A DNA stretch of 64,000 nt from an uncultured bacterium (GTDB taxonomy: Bacteria; Bacillota; Clostridia; Lachnospirales; Lachnospiraceae), in assembly GCA_947177425.1 (NCBI GenBank), contig CAMWUN010000006.1, positions 44,874-108,873 of the forward strand. The letters are read 5' to 3'. Shown here piece after piece: positions 35,798-45,122 of this stretch. The translations under genes were made by a program, and so were the position numbers. The notes beneath the pieces are model-generated. The model was not told where the DNA came from, did not search any database, and saw only the letters and a program-made list of their open reading frames with translations. Positions within the stretch are counted from its first letter, which is position 1. Each line of letters starts with the position of its first letter.

Positions 35798-36367
35798 ATG
35801 GAAAAAGTTTTAAATGATTATCTTGAAAAAGTTGAGAAATGCTTAAAGCCCATGCCTGTAAGCGAGCGTGTTGATATCGTCAGGGAAATCAAGAGCGAAA
35901 TACTTGAACTGCAAAGCGAAAACCAAACGGCCGGAGAAATTCTGGAAAGACTGGGGACGCCCAGAGATTTGGCCAAAGCCTATATAGGCGATTTGCTTGA
36001 GAAGGATACGAAATTCAGTTGGAATAAAGTCCTTACCGTCTGTGCCTTTTATAGTGTTGTGGGATTTTCAGGCATATTTATCATTCCTTCCCTCCTTATT
36101 ATCGCGCCAGCCTTTGCTGCATCGGGAGTCCTTGTCCCTATTCTGGCGGCGGTAAAAATGGCTGACTACCTTTTCCATCTGGGAATTCCCTATATAGATA
36201 ACATAGGGATCGTACTGACCGGTATTATAGAATTAAATCCCGTGGGAGAGTTCATTGCCGCACTCCCTATTGGAATTTTGCTGTATCTGGCGGGACGGGG
36301 CGCCTGGAAGCTGCTGGTGATATACTGCCAGGCAGTTTCCAGAACACATGAAAAAATAGCCGCCTAA
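35798..36367 (+). CDS. HAAS-domain (DUF1700-like) membrane protein
   Basis: About 189 aa. The first 70 residues (VLNDYLEKVEKCLKPMPVSERVDIVREIKSEILELQSEN..GEILERLGTPRDLAKAYIGDLL) are the HAAS helical domain that commonly accompanies PadR regulators; two or three membrane helices follow. The ATG at 35798 is the natural start, 4 bp behind the padR stop. It probably acts as a membrane partner of the PadR regulator; the exact function is unknown. Confidence 0.8.
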   Translation: MEKVLNDYLEKVEKCLKPMPVSERVDIVREIKSEILELQSENQTAGEILERLGTPRDLAKAYIGDLLEKDTKFSWNKVLTVCAFYSVVGFSGIFIIPSLLIIAPAFAASGVLVPILAAVKMADYLFHLGIPYIDNIGIVLTGIIELNPVGEFIAALPIGILLYLAGRGAWKLLVIYCQAVSRTHEKIAA

Positions 36368-36392
36368 AATCTGTATCAAACAGCGTTTGTTT

Positions 36393-37043
36393 TTACAGAT
36401 ATTTTTTTAGATTATCCAGTACTACCTGATAGCCGTTGGCATACATATGGATACCTTCAATCGTGTATTCCTTTTTCAGCTTTCCGTTTTCGTCTGTCAG
36501 GCCGCTGCTGACATCAAGAAATCTGCATCCCATTTTTTCTGCCAGCTTCTCCACAGCGGTATTTGCAATTTTAATATTTTCATTTGTCCTTGTAGAAAAA
36601 AGTGTCTTTCCCCAATCTCCTTCCGGAAGTTTGTCCGTCTCGTTTACCGGATAATAAGCCAGCATTGTAATCTCTGCTTCCGGCAGCCGCTTTTGTATCT
36701 CTGCAATTATTTTCCCATAATTTTCAACCAGCGCCTCCAGCCGGTAATCCGGATTTCCAATATCATTTGTCCCGATATTGATAAATATTCTGGACGGCTC
36801 TACGGCAAACACCATTTCCTCCATGTTCAGGAGCATATCATCCGTTGTGAATCCGCCGATGCCCCGGTTATAAATAACCTGTGTCATGCCGTTGGTCATT
36901 AACAGTTCATTAATGGGAAATTGTTCCATCAGGGAACTTCCTGTAAATAAAATCCCGCCTTTTATTACATTCTGGTTCAGCACCCTGTATCTGGCTAATT
37001 TATCCTGCTGTTCCCGTTTCATCATTTCTTTAAAAGCATCCAT
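36393..37043 (-). CDS. SGNH/GDSL-type esterase
   Basis: Predicted serine esterase or deacetylase of 216 aa without a signal peptide. The blocks of the SGNH fold are visible: LFTGSSLMEQFP with the nucleophile Ser (GSS, residues 35-37), NRGIGGFTTDDML for block II Gly, INIGTNDIGN for block III Asn, and EGIHMYANGYQ with the catalytic His. Similar to sialate- or carbohydrate-acetylesterases of the GDSL group, substrate unknown. Divergent from a LysR gene across 97 bp. Confidence 0.87.
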   Translation of the reverse strand: MDAFKEMMKREQQDKLARYRVLNQNVIKGGILFTGSSLMEQFPINELLMTNGMTQVIYNRGIGGFTTDDMLLNMEEMVFAVEPSRIFINIGTNDIGNPDYRLEALVENYGKIIAEIQKRLPEAEITMLAYYPVNETDKLPEGDWGKTLFSTRTNENIKIANTAVEKLAEKMGCRFLDVSSGLTDENGKLKKEYTIEGIHMYANGYQVVLDNLKKYL

Positions 37044-37140
37044 TATCCTGCCCTCCTTAACAGATTGTAAAAAATATTACCCTTTATATAAAATGTGCTA
37101 TATAATTAAGATATCCTATCATTCATACGGAGGACTACCT

Positions 37141-38034
37141 ATGGAACTTCTGCAATTACAATACTTTCAGGTCATTGCCCAAACGCAGAATATCTCCGCT
37201 GCTGCCAAAGAACTTCATATCGCACAGCCCTCCCTGAGTCAGGCCCTGAAACGCCTGGAACAGGAAGCCGGCGTCCCTCTTTTCGACCGTGTGGGCCGGA
37301 ATATCAGGCTGAATGCATATGGCATAATATTCCTAAAACATGTAGAAAAAGTATTCTCTTCTCTGGATAATGCCGCACTGGAAATACAGGCGTTCCGCAT
37401 GCAGGATGATAAGACTGTACATTTAAGCATACTGGCTGCCTCCATGCTGCTGCCGGATATCTACCGTGAAATACAAAATGCTGATCCGGCCATCCGTCTG
37501 CATATTCTGCAAAATGACCAGGAACACCTTCCGCATCAGAAGGAATTGATCCTCTCCTCTGACTGGAAACTGCCCGATGATTCCTCTTCCTGCTGTGTCC
37601 TGCTGGAAGAGGAAATCCAGCTCGCACTTTTGCCAGGGCATCCGCTGCTAAATAAGCCCGCCATCTGCCTGAATGATCTGGAAGGGAAATCTTTTATCAG
37701 TCTGTCCCCTACAAGTTCGCTGTCAAAAATTCTGCAGCATTATTTTACCATAAACCGCTTCCAGCCGGATATCGTCACATACATTGATAATCCTGATATT
37801 ATGCGCAAACTCTTAGCTGCCCATGCCGGACTTGCCTTTATTCCGGTGCATACATGGCATGGATTTTCCCATGGCGTCGTGATCAGGCCGGTGGAAGACC
37901 TTAATATGAAACGTTATCTGCTCTTATCCTGGAAACCGGATTCTTTTCAGACGCCATCCCTCCAGCTCTGCCGGAATGTGATTACCAGTTATTTTACCAG
38001 ACTGCATTTGCCAGACCAATTACCAACGGCATAG
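37141..38034 (+). CDS. LysR-family transcriptional regulator
   Basis: Regulator of about 298 aa. MELLQLQYFQVIAQTQNISAAAKELHIAQPSLSQALKRLEQEAGVPLFDRVGRNIRLNAYG is a canonical LysR helix-turn-helix; the remainder is the two-lobed effector domain. The open frame extends to 36886, but the ATG at 37141 follows CGGAGG and starts the conserved domain. Its 3' end overlaps the convergent transporter gene by 41 bp, and this regulator likely controls the transporter or the divergent esterase. Confidence 0.92.
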   Translation: MELLQLQYFQVIAQTQNISAAAKELHIAQPSLSQALKRLEQEAGVPLFDRVGRNIRLNAYGIIFLKHVEKVFSSLDNAALEIQAFRMQDDKTVHLSILAASMLLPDIYREIQNADPAIRLHILQNDQEHLPHQKELILSSDWKLPDDSSSCCVLLEEEIQLALLPGHPLLNKPAICLNDLEGKSFISLSPTSSLSKILQHYFTINRFQPDIVTYIDNPDIMRKLLAAHAGLAFIPVHTWHGFSHGVVIRPVEDLNMKRYLLLSWKPDSFQTPSLQLCRNVITSYFTRLHLPDQLPTA

Positions 38035-38908
38035 TCATAATGCTGAAAACTGTACTCAGGCAGACATCTTTGACAGCATCCGTATATTCCTTGTGATAGA
38101 GTTGTGCAAAAATGGCTACATTCGCGCCTACTGGCGCCGCTGCTGCAAGCAGAATTGCCAGGCGGATTGTTTCATATGTCTCCGGTACCAGCAGAAGTCC
38201 AATCATTGTAATAATCGGTATTACAATCAGCCGCACTGCTGTACAAAGGTAAGCCAGCCTGTCTGTAAAAAGTTCCCGGAATGAAATCTGTGCCAGATAC
38301 ACGCCAAGCACAATCATCGCAAGGGGCCCGTTCATGGATGCAAGCGTACCAATAATCCCCTCCGCCATTTCCGGTATCTGAATCGGAAAGAAAAACAGCA
38401 GAAGTCCTATCAGGAGACTTATAACAATCGGATTTGACACAATCTTTTTCAGGCTTACTGTAGAACGGTCCTTTGTCATAATCAATACGCCAAAGGTCCA
38501 TTGCAGAATATTCAGCACAGCTACAAAAGAAGCCACATAAAATACCGCCTCTTCTCCCAGCGTCATCTGCACCAGCGGTATCCCGATAAAACCTGCGTTG
38601 GAAAATGCCGCGCCAAACTGGCGGATAGCTGATTTTTTGTGAAACACCAGCGAACTTACCGCTACAGCCAAAGCCAGCGCACCAAGGGCGGCAAGAAAAG
38701 ATACCGCAAACCCTGCCAGCATTTCCGCAGAATATGCTTTCATATACGACCGTACGATTGCGGCCGGCATAATGATATACAACAACATTTTCCCAATGTC
38801 CCCGCTTCCCTGCGCGGTAATCAGATGCCTCCGGTACAAAAAATATCCAATCAGCAGATAAACGAACATCACTGCATTCTGGCGGAAAAGCAGCACTGCA
38901 ATATCCAT
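37994..38908 (-). CDS. AEC-family transporter (auxin efflux carrier/malonate permease type)
   Basis: Membrane transporter of about 304 aa with ten predicted helices. LIGYFLYRRHLI and the MPAAIVRSYMKAYS..., FSNAGFIGIPLVQMTLG and AAPVGANVAIFAQLY motifs mark the AEC (auxin efflux carrier) family, whose bacterial members carry malate, malonate or similar organic acids. GGAGGT stands 6 nt before the ATG at 38908. Convergent with the LysR gene, overlapping its last 41 bp. Confidence 0.88.
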   Translation of the reverse strand: MDIAVLLFRQNAVMFVYLLIGYFLYRRHLITAQGSGDIGKMLLYIIMPAAIVRSYMKAYSAEMLAGFAVSFLAALGALALAVAVSSLVFHKKSAIRQFGAAFSNAGFIGIPLVQMTLGEEAVFYVASFVAVLNILQWTFGVLIMTKDRSTVSLKKIVSNPIVISLLIGLLLFFFPIQIPEMAEGIIGTLASMNGPLAMIVLGVYLAQISFRELFTDRLAYLCTAVRLIVIPIITMIGLLLVPETYETIRLAILLAAAAPVGANVAIFAQLYHKEYTDAVKDVCLSTVFSIMTMPLVIGLANAVW

Positions 38909-39039
38909 GTCCATACCTCCGGTTTTTTAACTATCGGCACAGCAAATTTTAAATGCACATTTTCTGTGTCCTGTTAAATATACCATAGAGGATTTATAAT
39001 GTATAATATATATTTCATTATATAATTATAGTGTTTATC

Positions 39040-41376
39040 CTATATATTTTCATTGTCAGGCAGTCTTTCCCGGTCATTGCTATTGCTCTTTCCCTGCTCC
39101 ATGCGGATTCTTCCCATAGCAATCTGGCAGGGCGTAATGGGCAGTTCCCTAAACCTCACCCCACAGGCGTGATAAACAGCGTCCGCCACTGCTGGCAGAG
39201 GGGTATTGATTACCACTTCCCCAATGGACTTAGCCCCGAAAGGGCCCGACTCTTCGTAACTGTTTTCAAATGCCACCTGAATATGGCCCACATCCACTCT
39301 TGCAGGAATCTTGTACTGCATCAGGGAATTTTCAAGCACCCGCCCCTTACTGTCATAAGTGATATTTTCCGTAAGGGCCATGCCGATTCCCTGCAAGATA
39401 CCGCCCTCCGCCTGGACTCTTGCCAGATTGGGGTTAATCGGCGTGCCACAGTCCACAGCCGCCGCAAAATTGACCACTTTAGTCTCTCCGGTCTGCAGAT
39501 CCATCTCAATTTCCGCCGCGCCTGCCATAAAAGGCGGCGGTGAAATAGGTGAACTATGGGTGGATGCAGCTTCAAGGGAAATATCATTGCCGCACATGGA
39601 CGCGGCTGCGATTTCCTTCAAAGATACCTTATGTTCCCTGTCCAGGACGACTTCTTTTCCGTCAAATTCCACCTGTTCATACTCACAGGAAAGAATCTTT
39701 GCCCCCAGACGGCATATCTGCTCCCGCAGCTTCAAAGCACAGTTTTCCACAGCCTTTCCTGTTACATAAGTGGTGCTTGAGGCGTAGGAGCCGGAATCAT
39801 AAGGCGAAGCATCGGTATCCGCCCCGAACACCATAATATCCTCCATCTCACAGTCCAGCACCTCCGCCGCAATCTGGGCCAGTATGGTATCGCACCCGGT
39901 TCCCATATCCGCCGCCCCAATCAGCAGATTGTATATTCCTTCATCACCCAGTTTTAAGACAGCGCTTCCCACATCCACACCGGAAATGCCGGATCCCTGC
40001 ATGGCCATGCCCATGCCCACACTGCGCACCTTTCCATTTCCCATATCCTTTACCGGATAGATTTCATCCCACTTTATCATCTCACGTACCTTTGCAAGGC
40101 ATCTGTCAAGAGCACAGCTTGTATTTTCCTGTCCATAATAAGCAGGCATCACTTCCCCCTGCCGCACAATATTCTGTTCCCTCAGCCGGATAGGATCCAT
40201 GTGAAGCATGGACGCCAGTTCATTGACTGCCGATTCCACGGCAAACAATCCCTGGGTAGCCCCATAGCCCCGGTAAGCCCCTGCGGACATCACATTGGTG
40301 TAAACCACATCACTGACAAACCGGAAAGCTTCCGCCTTTCCATATAAAGGAATGGACTTATGCCCGGAAAGGCCCACTGTGGTAGGCCCGTGTTCCCCGT
40401 AAGCTCCTGTATTGGACAGGGTGTACAGGTCAATTCCCCGGATGCGTCCGTCTTTCATGGCTCCCAGCCGCACATGCATCTCCATCTCATGCCGGGGTGT
40501 GGATGCCGTCATGGACTCTTCCCTGGAAAAAATAATCTTGGAGGGCTTTTTGGTCTTCCATGTGACAAAGGCCGGATAAATCTCCGAGACGGAAGTCTGC
40601 TTCGCCCCAAAACCCCCGCCAATCCGGGGCTTGCTGACACGCACCATGGATTTGGGAATATGCAGGGCATTTGCAATAATCCGCCTGCAGTGAAACACAA
40701 TCTGGGTGGAACTTACCACCGAAAGCCGTCCATAAGTATCTATGGTGCAAAAGGTGCGGAAAGTCTCCATCATTGTCTGCTGGCAGGCTTTCGTGTGATA
40801 TACCCTGTCAAGTACAATATCACACCCTTCCAGTACCTTTTCAATATCCCCCTGGGAAGATTCATCGTGGGCGCAAAGGTTCCGCTTATTGTCGGCCCCT
40901 ACCGGACACAGACTCTCCCAGTTTTCCTCCGGGTGGACCAGCACGGGATTGTCCAGAGCCGTCCTGAAATCCAGAACCGGTTCTAATATCTGGTATTCCA
41001 CCTTAATCAGTGACAACGCTTTATCCACACATTTGTCGTCCGCTCCGGCAACAATCGCCACCACATCCCCCACATACCGCACCCTGCGGTCCAAAAGCAG
41101 CCTGTCATAGGGACTTGGCTCGGGATAAGTCTGCCCGGCCAGCGTAAACCGCCTTTCTGTCTGGGGAACATCCTTCCATGTATAAACCGCCTCTATCCCG
41201 GGAACCTTAAGGGCAATGTCTGTCTGAATGTTTCTGATCACCGCACTGGCATGGGGGGAACGCAGAAGTTTTACAACCAGACAGTCCCTGGGGGCAATGT
41301 CATCGGTATAGACCGGCTGCCCTGTCAGAAGCTGCATGGCATCCTTTTTGCGAACAGGCTTGTTTACTGTCTTCAT
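39040..41376 (-). CDS. Molybdenum hydroxylase (xanthine dehydrogenase-type) Moco subunit
   Basis: Large catalytic subunit, about 778 aa, of the xanthine oxidase family. N-terminal a/b hammerhead (DAMQLLTGQPVYTDDIAPRDCLVVKLLRSPHASAVI), the GGGFGAKQ motif that touches molybdopterin, SAGAYRGYGATQGLFAVE, and C-terminal ESGPFGAKSIGEV, where the Glu of GAKSIGE is the catalytic base. It hydroxylates a purine or other N-heterocycle at a Mo centre. GGAGGGG 5 nt before the ATG at 41376 decides the start; ATG overlaps the small-subunit stop. The purine permease nearby makes a purine likely. Confidence 0.93.
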   Translation of the reverse strand: MKTVNKPVRKKDAMQLLTGQPVYTDDIAPRDCLVVKLLRSPHASAVIRNIQTDIALKVPGIEAVYTWKDVPQTERRFTLAGQTYPEPSPYDRLLLDRRVRYVGDVVAIVAGADDKCVDKALSLIKVEYQILEPVLDFRTALDNPVLVHPEENWESLCPVGADNKRNLCAHDESSQGDIEKVLEGCDIVLDRVYHTKACQQTMMETFRTFCTIDTYGRLSVVSSTQIVFHCRRIIANALHIPKSMVRVSKPRIGGGFGAKQTSVSEIYPAFVTWKTKKPSKIIFSREESMTASTPRHEMEMHVRLGAMKDGRIRGIDLYTLSNTGAYGEHGPTTVGLSGHKSIPLYGKAEAFRFVSDVVYTNVMSAGAYRGYGATQGLFAVESAVNELASMLHMDPIRLREQNIVRQGEVMPAYYGQENTSCALDRCLAKVREMIKWDEIYPVKDMGNGKVRSVGMGMAMQGSGISGVDVGSAVLKLGDEGIYNLLIGAADMGTGCDTILAQIAAEVLDCEMEDIMVFGADTDASPYDSGSYASSTTYVTGKAVENCALKLREQICRLGAKILSCEYEQVEFDGKEVVLDREHKVSLKEIAAASMCGNDISLEAASTHSSPISPPPFMAGAAEIEMDLQTGETKVVNFAAAVDCGTPINPNLARVQAEGGILQGIGMALTENITYDSKGRVLENSLMQYKIPARVDVGHIQVAFENSYEESGPFGAKSIGEVVINTPLPAVADAVYHACGVRFRELPITPCQIAMGRIRMEQGKSNSNDRERLPDNENI

Positions 41377-41840
41377 AAGCGCCCCTCCTTTTTCCGCCAT
41401 TCCATAAAGGCAAGAATCCCCCGAAGCTGTCCCTCATAGCCGGAACAGCGGCACAGATTCCCTGCCAGATACTCCTTAATCTCTTCCTCGCCGGGCGCCG
41501 GGTTTTCCCGGAACAGCGCCATGGCATTCATCACAAAGCCGGGATTACAAAAACCGCACTGCTCTGCCCCCTGATCGGCGATAAAGGCGCCAAACTCCGC
41601 CGCTTCCTCCTGCATCCCTTCCAGGGTAGTTACCTTCTTTCCGTCCGCCCTCACTGCCAGAACCGAGCAGGACAATACCGGTCTGTCCTCCAGAAATACC
41701 GTGCACAAGCCGCAGTTGGAGGTTTCACAGCCGCGTTTGACACTGTAACACCCGTGGTTTCTGACAAAATCAATCAAAAGGGTATCCGCTTCCACATCCC
41801 CGCTGACCATTTTCCCATTCAGATTCACTGTAATCAACAT
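41373..41840 (-). CDS. Molybdenum hydroxylase [2Fe-2S] subunit
   Basis: Small iron-sulfur subunit (155 aa). The plant-type [2Fe-2S] ligands are Cys38, Cys43, Cys46 and Cys58 (RGCETSNCGLC...SC); the second cluster uses Cys95, Cys98, Cys130 and Cys132 (EQCGFCNPGF, LCRCSGYEG). It passes electrons from the Mo centre to the FAD subunit. Its start overlaps the FAD-subunit stop by 7 bp and its stop overlaps the large-subunit start, so all three are translationally coupled. Confidence 0.95.
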   Translation of the reverse strand: MLITVNLNGKMVSGDVEADTLLIDFVRNHGCYSVKRGCETSNCGLCTVFLEDRPVLSCSVLAVRADGKKVTTLEGMQEEAAEFGAFIADQGAEQCGFCNPGFVMNAMALFRENPAPGEEEIKEYLAGNLCRCSGYEGQLRGILAFMEWRKKEGRL

Positions 41841-42643
41841 CCTGCCTCACCTCCCATCTGCAATATCGCCCTTTCCGTCAGCACCTTTACCAGGTGCGTC
41901 CGGTACTGGGCACTGCCCCGCATATTACTGCCTGTAGGCACATGGGCGGCGGCATATTCCCCGAATGCCCGGGCCTGTTCCCTGATATCCCCGCCGGAAA
42001 GTATCCGGCCGGAATCTTCAATTACAACTGCCCTGCCGGGACGGGCCCCTATAGCGAAGCGGTAATCCGCCCCTGCCGGCCCCTCAAAACGGGCCGCTGC
42101 ACAGGTAAGCGCCGGAAAGTCTGTCTGGGAATTACGCACACTGCTGTAATGAAAAGAAGCAGGCTGCTTCCTGACCAGAATACGCACCAGCACATCCCGG
42201 TCGTATCCGCCGCCTGCAAATTCCCTCATGGACACAACACCGGCTTTATATAATTCCACATAACTGTCCATGGCAAGAAACATGGTAAGCACATCCGAAA
42301 AGCCAAAACGCCCGAAAATACTTCCTCCCACTGTGGCAAGATTCCTGAACTGAACCCCCACAATATGGCGCAGGGCCTCTTTCATTGCGCCGCCTGTGTA
42401 AGTCCCAAGTCCTTCATGTAACTCCAACTGACGCAGGGTTGCCATACACCCAACCCTGAATTCTTCCTCTGTTTCTTCTATCCCATCCAGTGACAGACCA
42501 GACAGGTCAATAGCAGTCTGCACTGTTCCTTTTCCCATTTTCAGCCAGAGCATACCGCCTATAATGCGGCTGCTTTTCTGCTGGTTAAGCTGCCACGCTT
42601 CCTCAATGCTTTCGGCCTTCTTATAGCGCCTTATTGTTATCAT
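41834..42643 (-). CDS. Molybdenum hydroxylase FAD-binding subunit
   Basis: Medium subunit of about 270 aa with the PCMH-type FAD domain. SRIIGGMLWLKMGKG replaces the usual GGT-type nucleotide loop and QFRNLATVGGSIFGRFGFSDVL is the second FAD-contact motif (TVGGNI-like). The C-terminal CO_deh_flav domain follows. The open frame runs upstream to 42754, but the ATG at 42643 begins the domain and has GGAG at 10 nt. First gene of the three-subunit operon, divergent from the molybdate-type importer. Confidence 0.93.
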   Translation of the reverse strand: MITIRRYKKAESIEEAWQLNQQKSSRIIGGMLWLKMGKGTVQTAIDLSGLSLDGIEETEEEFRVGCMATLRQLELHEGLGTYTGGAMKEALRHIVGVQFRNLATVGGSIFGRFGFSDVLTMFLAMDSYVELYKAGVVSMREFAGGGYDRDVLVRILVRKQPASFHYSSVRNSQTDFPALTCAAARFEGPAGADYRFAIGARPGRAVVIEDSGRILSGGDIREQARAFGEYAAAHVPTGSNMRGSAQYRTHLVKVLTERAILQMGGEAGC

Positions 42644-42778
42644 ACGTGAATATCTCCTTTGATGCTCCGCTTCTTTACAGACAGTGGTAAAACAATTTGT
42701 CTTTTTTATAAGTGTAGCATAGGCGCAGGGGAAGTTCAATTTTTTCCTTGGCATATCCCCGTTTATCTGTTAAAATTT

Positions 42779-42802
42779 CGTTGTAGTTTTAAAAATATAA
42801 CG
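42779..42802. promoter_or_regulatory. ModE-like operator over the importer promoter
   Basis: A 24-bp site with arms CGTTGTA and TATAACG and a 10-bp spacer, the same geometry as the E. coli modA ModE operator (arms CGTTATA and CATAACG). It sits inside a plausible promoter (TTGTAG at 42781, TACTAT at 42805, 18-bp spacer) 52 bp upstream of the importer binding-protein ATG. A ModE-type gene is in the same operon. Confidence 0.65.
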
Positions 42803-42853
42803 AATACTATTCCGTGCACTGCGAAAGCGGCGGAATACAGAAATGAGGTACCT

Positions 42854-44053
42854 ATGAAAAAATTTATTTCCACTTTCATGATTCTGGCTCTGGCCTTTTC
42901 CATTACAGCCTGCTCTGCCGGAAACACTGCTGAAAATCTCCCCTCTTCCGGGCAGACCGCCGGTGAATCCGCTCCCGCTCCAGAGCAGGATGCTGCGCAG
43001 ACGACTGATTCCAATGAACAGGACGTCGCCAGCACAGAGCAGGGTTCCCAACAAAATTCCGCCGAACCGGCACAGGCCGGCACAGACGCTGACTCCCCGG
43101 ACGCTGCCAGCGCCCAGGTCACATATCCTGTCACTCTCACAGACCAGTTGGGCCGTCAGGTAGTCATAGAAAAAGAGCCTGAGACTCTGGTCAGCGGTTA
43201 CTACATTTCCACCAGCCTTCTGCTTGCCCTGAATTGCCAGGACAGGCTGACAGGCATAGAGGCCAAAGCAAAAACCCGTGCCCTCTACCGCCTGAGCGCC
43301 CCTTCCATCATTGACCTTCCCAGTGTGGGAAGCGCCAAAGAATTTGACCTGGAGGGTTGTGCGGCCTTAAACCCTGACCTTGTCATCCTCCCTGCCCGGT
43401 TACAGGACGTCATTCCCACACTGGAAGAACTGGGAATTACTGTACTTGCCGTCAACCCGGAAAATCAGGAACTGCTGGAAGAAGCTGCCCGCCTGATTGG
43501 CACCGCCACAAACACACTGCCTGCGGCGGATGCCCTTTTCCAGTCTGCGGGAGATTGTCTGGCAAAACTGGATGATACCCTGGCCGATACAAAAAAGCCT
43601 TCCGTTTATCTTGCAGGAAACAGTTCCTTTTTGTCTACTGCCGGAACTAATATGTATCAAAGCGCTTTAATAGCACAGGCTGGCGGAATCAATGCCGCAT
43701 CGGAACTTACAGATAATTACTGGTCGGAAATCTCTTACGAACAGCTCCTTGCCTGGAATCCGGAATACATCATCGCGGCCTCAGACGCCTCCTACACAGT
43801 AGACTCAATTTTAAATGACCCTAATCTGTCGGAATGTGAGGCGGTAAAAAACGGCCGCGTGTACCAGCTTCCCAATGCAATTGAAGCCTGGGACTCTCCT
43901 GTGCCGGGCAGCTTTGTGGGAAGTTTGTGGCTGGCATCCATCCTGCATCCGGACCAATACCCGGACAGCCAGTGGAAAGAAGCCGCAACAGCCTTTTATG
44001 AAACCTTCTACCGCTTCACCCCTGACCTTGAAAATCTTTACGAATCCGACTAA
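42854..44053 (+). CDS. FecB/BtuF-type ABC substrate-binding lipoprotein (molybdate/tungstate candidate)
   Basis: Extracellular metal-oxyanion or chelate receptor of 400 aa. The signal peptide ends ITAC with Cys20 and is followed by a Gln/Ser/Ala/Glu-rich linker of about 75 residues. The helical-backbone (FecB) fold begins at YPVTLTDQLGRQVVIEKEPETLVSGYY. The ATG at 42854 follows GAGG. The family usually binds siderophores or cobalamin, but the neighbouring permease, ATPase, ModE-type regulator and Moco gene point to molybdate or tungstate, as for MolBCA of Haemophilus. Confidence 0.85.
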   Translation: MKKFISTFMILALAFSITACSAGNTAENLPSSGQTAGESAPAPEQDAAQTTDSNEQDVASTEQGSQQNSAEPAQAGTDADSPDAASAQVTYPVTLTDQLGRQVVIEKEPETLVSGYYISTSLLLALNCQDRLTGIEAKAKTRALYRLSAPSIIDLPSVGSAKEFDLEGCAALNPDLVILPARLQDVIPTLEELGITVLAVNPENQELLEEAARLIGTATNTLPAADALFQSAGDCLAKLDDTLADTKKPSVYLAGNSSFLSTAGTNMYQSALIAQAGGINAASELTDNYWSEISYEQLLAWNPEYIIAASDASYTVDSILNDPNLSECEAVKNGRVYQLPNAIEAWDSPVPGSFVGSLWLASILHPDQYPDSQWKEAATAFYETFYRFTPDLENLYESD

Positions 44054-44091
44054 ACACATTTCAAATATTATCTGGCAGGAGAAAAAAAGCA

Positions 44092-45063
44092 ATGGATAAA
44101 AACATACGGATAAAGAAATATCTGATATCCGCTTTATTGTTAATATTCGCCGGAACGGTATTTTCCCTTTTTACTGGAAAATACCCCCTGACATTTGCTC
44201 TTTTGCGCGGCGGGAATCCCCAGGCTGTAAAGGTTTTCTTAACCCTGCGCCTTCCCCGCACCTGTATGGCTCTTCTTGGGGGCTTTGGACTTGGGGCGGC
44301 CGGCTATGTCTATCAGATGGTTTTCCGCAATCCTCTTGCATCGCCGGATATCATCGGCGTCTCGTCGGGCGCCAGCGCCGGGGCAGCTTTTGGCATCCTC
44401 TTTTTATCTGCCGGGGCATTTTCTGTAGCGCTGGCCTCCTTTCTGGGAGGGCTGGCCGCCGTGCTGCTGACGCTGGCGCTGACCAGGCTGGCCCCCGGCC
44501 GCGGACAGGGCACCATTGTCCTTGCAGGCATTGCCGTCCACTCCCTGGCCCAGACGCTGCTTATGATACTGAAACTGACAGCAGACCCTGAAAGAGAACT
44601 TGCTTCCATTGAATACTGGATTATGGGGAGTTTAAGTGGCATCAGCCTGTACCGTCTGCCTTTCACGGCAGTCGTCTGCTTTCTGTGTCTGGCTGGCATC
44701 TTTGTGCTTCACCGCCAGATACTTCTGCTCTCCGTGGACGAGGAGGAAAGCCGGATGCTGGGGGTTCCAGTGGGAAAAATGAGACTGACGGTACTACTTC
44801 TGGCAACCCTGCTGACCGCCGCCATCATCAGCCTTACAGGGCTGATCAGCTTTATTGGCCTGATTGCCCCACACACCGCCAGACTGATAACCAGAGACAA
44901 CTGCTTTCCCACCCTGCTCCTTGGAGGGCTTTCCGGCAGTTTTCTGCTGATAACTGCAGATATTCTTGCCCGCAGTGTATCCTCAGGGGAACTTCCCGTC
45001 AGCATTTTCACCTCCCTTCTGGGAGTCCCTTTCCTGCTTTACCTGATGCTGAAACGTGCATAA
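44092..45063 (+). CDS. FecCD-family ABC transporter permease
   Basis: Membrane subunit of 323 aa, nine to ten helices, BtuC/FecCD type. Conserved stretches are LRLPRTCMALLGGFGLGAAGYVYQMVFRNPLASPDIIGVSSGASAGAA and GLISFIGLIAPHTARLITRDN, the latter being the ATPase contact and typical family signature. It follows the binding-protein gene by 38 bp. Here it probably carries molybdate or tungstate across the membrane. Confidence 0.93.
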   Translation: MDKNIRIKKYLISALLLIFAGTVFSLFTGKYPLTFALLRGGNPQAVKVFLTLRLPRTCMALLGGFGLGAAGYVYQMVFRNPLASPDIIGVSSGASAGAAFGILFLSAGAFSVALASFLGGLAAVLLTLALTRLAPGRGQGTIVLAGIAVHSLAQTLLMILKLTADPERELASIEYWIMGSLSGISLYRLPFTAVVCFLCLAGIFVLHRQILLLSVDEEESRMLGVPVGKMRLTVLLLATLLTAAIISLTGLISFIGLIAPHTARLITRDNCFPTLLLGGLSGSFLLITADILARSVSSGELPVSIFTSLLGVPFLLYLMLKRA

Positions 45064-45122
45064 AAACCACTCCCCAACCCCTTTGGCAGTCTGCCATAAA
45101 ACCAGAAAGGAAATAAGCGCTA

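Noticed and set aside
36886..37140. Upstream extension of the LysR gene
   Set aside because: The conserved HTH begins at the ATG 37141, which has GGAGG at proper distance; the extension overlaps the divergent esterase gene.
40360..40986. 208-aa frame antisense to the Mo-hydroxylase large subunit
   Set aside because: GC-rich shadow frame; sequence is low in conserved pattern and lacks a start signal.
42854..45063. Iron-siderophore importer call from family alone
   Set aside because: Family would suggest it, but ModE-type regulator, Mo hydroxylase, MocA-like gene and operator argue for molybdate or tungstate.
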